Source of the DNA: Candidatus Marinarcus aquaticus | GTDB taxonomy: Bacteria; Campylobacterota; Campylobacteria; Campylobacterales; Arcobacteraceae | Direction of reading: 5' to 3' | Assembly (NCBI RefSeq): GCF_004116335.1 | Contig: NZ_PDKN01000002.1 | Coordinates: 1 to 64,000 of the forward strand | Length of the DNA stretch: 64,000 nt | In this document: piece by piece, positions 58,849 to 64,000 of the stretch | Layout of the letters: every line of letters begins with the position of its first letter | How positions within the stretch are numbered: the first letter of the stretch is position 1 | Notes under the pieces: model-generated | What the model saw: only the letters and a program-made list of their open reading frames with translations | Told to the model about the DNA's origin: nothing | Database searches by the model: none | Position numbers and translations under genes: made by a program

Positions 58849-59781
58849 TTATTGAGTATAAATTTCATCAAGTAAAGAGTCTACAAACTCATCAGGGCTA
58901 AACGGCATTAAATCATCCGCTTGCTCACCAATACCAATATAAAAAATAGGCAATTCAAGTTGATTTGAAATAGAAAAGAGTGCGCCCCCTTTTGCTGTAC
59001 CATCAAGCTTGGTGACAATAATACCATCTACACCGACCATTTCGTTAAATGCTTTGGCTTGTGCAATGGCAGTATTGCCTTGTGTTCCATCTAAAATCAT
59101 GATTTTTTGATGTGGGGCACCTTCACACGCTTTTGCACACACTTTGACAATTTTTTTAAGTTCATTGCTTAAGTTGGTTTGAGTTTGTAATCGACCCGCA
59201 GTATCCACAATGACGTGGTTGATGTTTTTTGCACGTGCTGATGAAATCGTATCAAATGCAACCGCACTTGGGTCATGCCCTTGTTTGGTTTTAATAATAG
59301 GCACACTCAATTTGTCTGCCCAAGTACTTAACTGCTCAATGGCTGCAGCTCTGAAGGTATCACCTGCACCTAAAAGCACACTTTTCCCACTTTTTTTGTA
59401 CATATTGGCAAGCTTTGCAATGGTCGTGGTTTTACCTGCACCATTGACCCCAATAATAAGTTCCACAAAGGGTGAGGGCATATTGCTCACATCAATTTCA
59501 GGAGCATGTTCAAAGAGCATGACCAAACGGTGTCGAAGTTGAGGGCGTGTAATCATCTCAGGAAGTCCATCCATGGCTTTTTCGATGATTTCATACTCCA
59601 CATCTGCTTCAATTAAAAGCTCTTCAACCTCTTCAAAAGCTATCTTCTCTTTTTTTTGAGGCACGACATTTTTGATGTTGTCAAAGGTTTTTTCTAATGC
59701 TTTGGAGAGAAAGCTTTTTGATGCGTTGCTGCTTTCAATACTCTCTTGTGTTGCCTCATTTTTTTTGAAAATTCCAAACAT
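58849..59781 (-). CDS. ftsY: Signal recognition particle receptor FtsY
   Basis: A 310-residue SRP GTPase of the FtsY type. The P-loop is GVNGAGKTTTIAKLA; DTFRAAAIEQL, DTAGRLQTQ and TKLDGTAKGG are the other GTPase motifs. It docks ribosome-SRP complexes to the SecYEG translocon. The acidic N-terminal region is short. Its ATG overlaps the stop of the TlpA-like gene by one base. Confidence 0.96.
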   Translation of the reverse strand: MFGIFKKNEATQESIESSNASKSFLSKALEKTFDNIKNVVPQKKEKIAFEEVEELLIEADVEYEIIEKAMDGLPEMITRPQLRHRLVMLFEHAPEIDVSNMPSPFVELIIGVNGAGKTTTIAKLANMYKKSGKSVLLGAGDTFRAAAIEQLSTWADKLSVPIIKTKQGHDPSAVAFDTISSARAKNINHVIVDTAGRLQTQTNLSNELKKIVKVCAKACEGAPHQKIMILDGTQGNTAIAQAKAFNEMVGVDGIIVTKLDGTAKGGALFSISNQLELPIFYIGIGEQADDLMPFSPDEFVDSLLDEIYTQ

Positions 59782-60338
59782 TATTCTGCTTCCAACCCTT
59801 TTTTGATATCAATTTCTAACATCTCTTCAGGAACAATACCGATGTACTTACGAATAAGCGTTCCATTTTTGTCAAAAAGCAACATTGTTGGAATCGATTT
59901 GACACCACCTACGGCATCGGCAAGAGTGAAATTTGTTGTATGATTGGTCACAGGAAATTGAATTTCATACTCTTCAATAAAAGCATTCATATCCTCTTTG
60001 GTTTTACTTTTCTCAACCAATACACCAATGACTTCAAACTGCTCTTTGTAACGCTCTCTAAGTCTGTTTAAATGAGGAATTTCTGCCTTACATGGAGGAC
60101 ACCATGTTGCAAAAAAGTTGAGCAATACCACTTTGTTCTCTTGCCCTGAGAAGATGATTTTATTCTTAGAAATAGTAGTGCTTATGAGTTGGTCATTGTT
60201 TGTTTTTAACTCAATAACGGTTGGTTCTTGTTCTTTTGCAATCGCATTTTTAATTGCTTCTGGATCTTTTGAATCACAACCTGTTAACAAAAAAATAATA
60301 GATAAAATTACAAAAAATGATATGTTTTTAAACTGCAT
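59781..60338 (-). CDS. TlpA/ResA-like thioredoxin-fold lipoprotein
   Basis: A 185-residue lipoprotein with lipobox LLTGC (C21) and a periplasmic thioredoxin-fold domain with active site WCPPC (79-83) and the loop SIPTM. Proteins of this type reduce disulfides in the periplasm, often for cytochrome c maturation. The window encodes several c-type cytochromes, which gives it a role, though no ccm/ccs genes adjoin it. The start is ATG 60338 with AAAGGA; a longer form from 60362 would put residues before the signal peptide. Confidence 0.88.
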   Translation of the reverse strand: MQFKNISFFVILSIIFLLTGCDSKDPEAIKNAIAKEQEPTVIELKTNNDQLISTTISKNKIIFSGQENKVVLLNFFATWCPPCKAEIPHLNRLRERYKEQFEVIGVLVEKSKTKEDMNAFIEEYEIQFPVTNHTTNFTLADAVGGVKSIPTMLLFDKNGTLIRKYIGIVPEEMLEIDIKKGLEAE

Positions 60339-60399
60339 TTTAATTCCTTTGGGTAAAATCATTTATTGGGTTTGAATTCTACCCAAGTAAGGCTTAAAT

Positions 60400-60939
60400 A
60401 TGATAAACAAAGATCACTGTAAAAGTGATTTTAGAAAATCGTGTATTAATAAATTAAGGTTTATTAGTTCATACAACAATTTGAAGAAAGATAAGATAAT
60501 AGTTAATAAACTGCAGGAAGTTATTGAGACACTGAATGCAAAAAAGATTTTAATGTATATTCCTATGGATATAGAAGTAGACATTTTACCTTTAATTCAT
60601 AAACTTCGACAAAGGGGGGTTGAAGTTTTCGTACCACGGATGGAAGGTGAAAGTTTTAAAGCAGTTAAATTTAGGTTGCCGTTGCACAAAAAAAAGTTTG
60701 GTATCAAAGAACCATCAAACTCACACTTAAAAACAAAGATTGACTTGGCCATTGTTCCTGTGGTAGGAATTGATGGAGCAGGGAAGCGTATCGGCTTTGG
60801 AAAAGGCATGTACGATCGATTTTTTTATGCACTGAAACAACAACCGACTATTGTTTTTACTCAAAGAACACTTTGTATGACTCACCAAATCTTAAGTAAT
60901 CAATACGATATTCAAGCAGATTATATAATTACAGGTTAA
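60400..60939 (+). CDS. 5-formyltetrahydrofolate cyclo-ligase family protein
   Basis: A 179-residue enzyme of folate one-carbon metabolism that converts 5-formyl-THF to 5,10-methenyl-THF with ATP. Diagnostic segments are YIPMDIEVDILPLI, VPRMEG and the ATP-binding RIGFGKGMYDRFF. It is upstream of rny on the same strand, with 35 bases between the ATG of rny and its stop. Confidence 0.93.
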   Translation: MINKDHCKSDFRKSCINKLRFISSYNNLKKDKIIVNKLQEVIETLNAKKILMYIPMDIEVDILPLIHKLRQRGVEVFVPRMEGESFKAVKFRLPLHKKKFGIKEPSNSHLKTKIDLAIVPVVGIDGAGKRIGFGKGMYDRFFYALKQQPTIVFTQRTLCMTHQILSNQYDIQADYIITG

Positions 60940-60974
60940 GTCGCAATAACCAAGTTTATTTTAAAGGTTTGGAA

Positions 60975-62522
60975 ATGGAGATGTTTATAATAGAGGGATT
61001 ATTTGTCGCTATTTTCAGCAGCGTCATTACTGCTTATGTAGTACGGAAAATTAACAAAGCAAAATTTGATATTTATATTGAACAAGCAAAAGCAAAAGCA
61101 AAAGTAATCGAACACGAAGCTGAAGTGATTTTAAAAGATGCACAAATAAAAGCAAAAAAAGAGTTTGAACGTGAATTTAAACACGCCAAACGTGACTACG
61201 ATGATATGTTTTCTAAAATTCAACGAAAAGAGAAAGAACTCAATGAACATTTAGAATCCGAACTGACATCAATTAAAAAATCCAAAGAAGATATTGAAGA
61301 GAAAAATCGAATTATTACAACCCTAAAAGAGGGATTGAAAAATCAGAAAAAGACATTTGAAGAGAAGATTTCAAAAGCACTGAAAGTACTTGAAAATGCT
61401 TCAGGATTAACACAACAAGAGGCAAAAGAGCTGATGATTGAAAAGGTCAAAGAGGATTCAAGAGCCCAAATTGCTTCAATTTTTAGAAAGAAATATAAAC
61501 TGGCAGAACAACACGCCAAAGAAGAGATTAATAACATGCTTTCTCAAGCAGTGACCAGATACGCTGGTGAGTTTGCAGCTGAACGTCTGATCAACAATAT
61601 TCCAATTAATGATGAAGAGACCAAGGGAAAAATTATTGGTAAAGAGGGTCGTAATATTAAGGCTTTAGAGATGCTTTTAGGTGTGGATATTATCATTGAT
61701 GATACGCCTAATACCATTACAATTTCTTCATTTAATCTCTACAGACGCGCGGTGGCAACAAAGACCATACAAGAACTTCTTGAAGATGGACGAATTCAAC
61801 CTGCACGTATTGAAGAGATTTACAATAAAGTGAAAAACGAGTTTGACAACAACATCCAAAAAGAGGGTGAAGATGTGGTGATGGATTTAGGGATTAAATC
61901 GATGCATCCAGAGTTGATTAAACTTGTGGGAAGACTGAGATACAGAGCTTCATACGGTCAAAATGCCTTAGCGCATACACTTGAAGTAGCGCACCTTTCA
62001 GGTCTTCTTGCTGCGCAAATGGGTGGTGATGCAATTTTAGCACGGCGTGCAGGATTGATGCACGACATTGGAAAAGCATTGACACATGACATGCCAGGCA
62101 GTCATGTCGATTTAGGGGCACAAATCTGTAAACGGTATAATGAACCAGATACCGTGATTAATGCGATTTATGCTCATCATGGACATGAAGAACCAATCAA
62201 TGTTGAGAGTGCATCTGTGTGTGCAGCTGATGCATTAAGTGCTGCTCGACCAGGTGCGAGAAGGGAAGTTTTAGAGAGTTTCTTAAAACGAGTAGAAGAG
62301 GTTGAAAACATCTCTACGAGTAAAATGGGCGTCATTAATGCCTTTGCTATTAATGCAGGACGAGAGGTTCGTGTGATTGTAAAAGCAGAGTTGGTTAATG
62401 ATGATGAGGCGGTATTGCTTGCATCTGAGATTGCAAAAGATATTGAAGAGAAAGTTCAATACCCAGGTGAAATTAAAGTGAATGTGATTCGTGAGTTAAG
62501 GGCAGAATCATACGCACGATAA
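60975..62522 (+). CDS. rny: Ribonuclease Y
   Basis: A 515-residue membrane-anchored endoribonuclease that begins mRNA decay. It has an N-terminal helix (IIEGLFVAIFSSVITAYVV), a coiled coil to about residue 180, a KH domain (GKEGRNIKALEMLLGVDI), and an HD domain (ARRAGLMHDIGKALTHD) with the metal-binding histidine-aspartate pair. The start is ATG 60975, 7 bases after AAAGG; a TTG two codons earlier is less well placed. It is followed by two hairpins that should end the transcript. Confidence 0.96.
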   Translation: MEMFIIEGLFVAIFSSVITAYVVRKINKAKFDIYIEQAKAKAKVIEHEAEVILKDAQIKAKKEFEREFKHAKRDYDDMFSKIQRKEKELNEHLESELTSIKKSKEDIEEKNRIITTLKEGLKNQKKTFEEKISKALKVLENASGLTQQEAKELMIEKVKEDSRAQIASIFRKKYKLAEQHAKEEINNMLSQAVTRYAGEFAAERLINNIPINDEETKGKIIGKEGRNIKALEMLLGVDIIIDDTPNTITISSFNLYRRAVATKTIQELLEDGRIQPARIEEIYNKVKNEFDNNIQKEGEDVVMDLGIKSMHPELIKLVGRLRYRASYGQNALAHTLEVAHLSGLLAAQMGGDAILARRAGLMHDIGKALTHDMPGSHVDLGAQICKRYNEPDTVINAIYAHHGHEEPINVESASVCAADALSAARPGARREVLESFLKRVEEVENISTSKMGVINAFAINAGREVRVIVKAELVNDDEAVLLASEIAKDIEEKVQYPGEIKVNVIRELRAESYAR

Positions 62523-62577
62523 GAAGAAGCACTCGCTTCTTCAAACACTTTAGTGCTTAAAAGGTTTCATACCTTTT
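62523..62577 (+). terminator. Paired hairpins after rny
   Basis: GAAGAAGC (62523-62530) and GCTTCTTC (62535-62542) form an 8-bp stem starting one base after the rny stop; AAAAGGT (62559-62565) and ACCTTTT (62571-62577) form a second, T-ended stem just before the convergent aldo/keto reductase stop. Together they can stop both converging transcripts. Confidence 0.6.
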
Positions 62578-62581
62578 GCAA

Positions 62582-63421
62582 CTACAGTAATGCATCTATA
62601 CGAAGCAACTCTTCTTGATTGAGTTTAAATTCAAAAATACTCAAATCCTCTTGCATATGTTTTACTGAAGTAGTACCAATGAGTGGAATGATTTGTCGTT
62701 GTGTTAAATAACGATAAAAGAGTTGGGCTGGTGTTTTTTGATATTTTCTGGCAATATGAAAAAGAGTTTCACTGCCTAAAATATGAGGATTGGCGGTAAG
62801 TGTCCAAAATCCCAAATATAAAATACCTTTTTCATTGCACCAAGCTCTTATTTTTTGATCATAATTGGTATCTTTGTAAAAACGGTTTTGAACAACTGCT
62901 GGTTTGACTTTGGCATTTGTATAGAGTTTCTCAATTGTTTGCAGGTCATAACAGTTTGAAATACCCAGTTGTTTGACCTCTTTGTTTTCATACAGACTCT
63001 CCATAGCGCTCCAAACACTCATTAAAGATTTAAATGGAAAAAGAGGCGAGTGTAAGACTAAAGAGTCAATATAATCTGTTTGCAGGTTTTTTTGGCTTAC
63101 TTGAAATGAATGAAGAACTTGTTGAAACAAAGTGTCGTTGGGGTTATAGGGAACAGAGTTTTCGTCTTGACCCTCTTTGGGCGTAAACTTGGTCTCTAAA
63201 AAGAGCTCTTCACGTGTGAGTAAACCACTTTGTATTGCTTGTGCAATACCATCCCCCACACCTTTTTCATTATAGTGTCTGGGTTGACATGCCGTATCAA
63301 TGCCTCGAAATCCCGCTTTTAAAGCGGCTTCAACTAAAGTGGCTGTTTCCTCTTTTTTCCATGCCGTACCATAAAGTAAAGCAGGGATTTGAACGTTTTC
63401 ATTGCTTATAAGATAATTCAT
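62582..63421 (-). CDS. Aldo/keto reductase
   Basis: A 279-residue NADPH-dependent aldo/keto reductase. The catalytic tetrad is visible: D in RGIDTA, Y in RHYNEKGVG, K in LETKFTP, and H in LVLHSP. The C-terminal IIPLIGTTS is the cofactor-phosphate region. It reduces aldehydes or ketones; the substrate is unknown. It is monocistronic, with divergence from the DUF4405 gene excluded since both lie on the minus strand, 73 bases apart. Confidence 0.93.
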   Translation of the reverse strand: MNYLISNENVQIPALLYGTAWKKEETATLVEAALKAGFRGIDTACQPRHYNEKGVGDGIAQAIQSGLLTREELFLETKFTPKEGQDENSVPYNPNDTLFQQVLHSFQVSQKNLQTDYIDSLVLHSPLFPFKSLMSVWSAMESLYENKEVKQLGISNCYDLQTIEKLYTNAKVKPAVVQNRFYKDTNYDQKIRAWCNEKGILYLGFWTLTANPHILGSETLFHIARKYQKTPAQLFYRYLTQRQIIPLIGTTSVKHMQEDLSIFEFKLNQEELLRIDALL

Positions 63422-63494
63422 ACTGACTCTTTATATTTTTTATAAAGAGTATAACCACAGCAACTTTAGGTCAATGTTAAATAAAATGTGAAGG

Positions 63495-63983
63495 TTATTG
63501 TTTTAAAAGAGAAATAATGTTAAATCCTGAAGTGTTGTTTTTTTGAGCAAACTCTTCTAAACTATGTTCGTTTGATTCTACTACAAACCCTTTTGCTTCT
63601 AACACTTTTTTAGCTTCACTCTCATCTACTTTTAACACTTTAAAGACGTCTTGAAGAGGTGCTTTCATAATGCTTGTTAAGATAATAGCTTTGCCACTTG
63701 GGGGTTGATTTAGACTTTGAACAATAAATCCACTGGTCACAATAAACATCAAAGCAACACTGGTATAAAATGTTCTTTTATTGAAGTAACTTTTCATGGC
63801 ATTCCAGTTTACCATCACGTGTCCCAATACGATTATTATAAATGCTAAACCTAAAAGCTCATGCAGAAGTTTAACATTGGCATTAAATATATGAAAATAG
63901 AGCATGATTCCTGTTAAACCCATTACAAAAAATCCTACGGTTGTAAGAGATGTTGCCCACTCTCTGAATTGTCGTTTGTTCAC
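63495..63983 (-). CDS. DUF4405-like membrane cytochrome b-type protein
   Basis: A 162-residue membrane protein with four helices in the first 95 residues and histidines in LYFHIF, LLHELLG and LGHVMVN that could bind haem, as in the cytochrome b561-like DUF4405 family. The C-terminal 65 residues are soluble (LQDVFKVLKVDESEAKKVLEAKG) and resemble a small helical domain linked to sulfur-oxidoreductase neighbours in other genomes. The start is GTG 63983 with AAAGGAG. Upstream sequence runs out of the window, so operon partners are unknown. Confidence 0.75.
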   Translation of the reverse strand: MNKRQFREWATSLTTVGFFVMGLTGIMLYFHIFNANVKLLHELLGLAFIIIVLGHVMVNWNAMKSYFNKRTFYTSVALMFIVTSGFIVQSLNQPPSGKAIILTSIMKAPLQDVFKVLKVDESEAKKVLEAKGFVVESNEHSLEEFAQKNNTSGFNIISLLKQ

Positions 63984-64000
63984 TTATTCTCCTTTATGTA

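Overview
The window is an AT-rich, densely packed bacterial chromosome segment that best fits the Campylobacterota (former Epsilonproteobacteria), most likely an Arcobacter-like organism. This rests on family knowledge and gene content, not on a database search. Supporting signs are a complete oorDABC 2-oxoglutarate:acceptor oxidoreductase operon, a three-domain desulforubrerythrin next to a PerR-like regulator, histidine kinases with the H-box style IAHQWRQPL, a FabL-type enoyl-ACP reductase beside dapA, an M16 peptidase and pyrD, and a NavAb-like one-domain voltage-gated channel. I see no tRNA, rRNA, CRISPR array, insertion sequence or prophage. Most of the segment is housekeeping plus sensing and signalling genes.

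Layout. 1-1.1 kb: peroxiredoxin, thioredoxin and thioredoxin reductase operon (minus strand; the reductase is cut by the window edge). 1.4-5.7 kb: NifX-like protein, orphan Cache-type histidine kinase, small cytochrome c, glycerophosphodiester phosphodiesterase, DUF89 protein. 5.9-7.6 kb: purine permease plus purine phosphoribosyltransferase. 7.8-12.1 kb: overlapping trio of TonB-dependent-receptor-like protein, small periplasmic protein and membrane GGDEF-EAL enzyme. 12.2-13.9 kb: overlapping trio of voltage-gated channel, DEDDh exonuclease and S24-like peptidase domain. 13.9-17.2 kb: DEAD-box helicase with an apparent AUC start, a small partner gene, an unknown protein, a fructosamine-kinase-like protein. 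17.3-20.5 kb: chemoreceptor, soluble histidine kinase and a degenerate kinase ATPase domain.

20.8-28.9 kb: XRE regulator with palindromic operators, DUF423 protein, upp, YajQ, a conserved unknown, NUDT14-like Nudix enzyme, outer-membrane phospholipase A, rpe-trpF-exonuclease, and a lipoprotein ending in GYDxx pentapeptide repeats. 28.9-31.8 kb: oorDABC. 32.1-35.2 kb: tRNA methyltransferase, YkgJ, TPR lipoprotein, trpC. 35.2-36.9 kb: a nested inverted repeat and an internally duplicated leucine-rich-repeat protein. 37.0-49.1 kb: eleven collinear minus-strand genes for envelope and metabolism (nuclease, murJ, msbA, pyrD, M16 peptidase, dapA, fabL, pgsA, rseP, yggS-like, CsgG-like lipoprotein). 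49.2-53.6 kb: desulforubrerythrin/PerR pair, Na/Ca exchanger, ybeY, small membrane protein, radA. 53.7-55.1 kb: EamA transporter and YqiA-like esterase. 55.2-58.8 kb: TsdA-like cytochrome behind a kinase, a regulator and a separate kinase-less Cache sensor. 58.8-64 kb: ftsY, TlpA-like lipoprotein, formate-THF ligase family gene, rny, aldo/keto reductase and a DUF4405 membrane protein.

The strongest candidates for undescribed biology are: (1) the NavAb-like channel whose filter reads TFEDWTD, close to engineered calcium-selective filters, translationally coupled to an exonuclease and a peptidase domain; (2) the kinase-less Cache sensor that closely resembles the sensor half of the orphan kinase 55 kb away and sits with a two-component pair directly upstream of a tsdA-like gene; (3) the receptor/periplasmic/c-di-GMP trio; (4) the chemoreceptor, kinase and pseudo-ATPase operon; (5) the AUC start on the helicase. 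All functional statements are inferred from sequence by eye.
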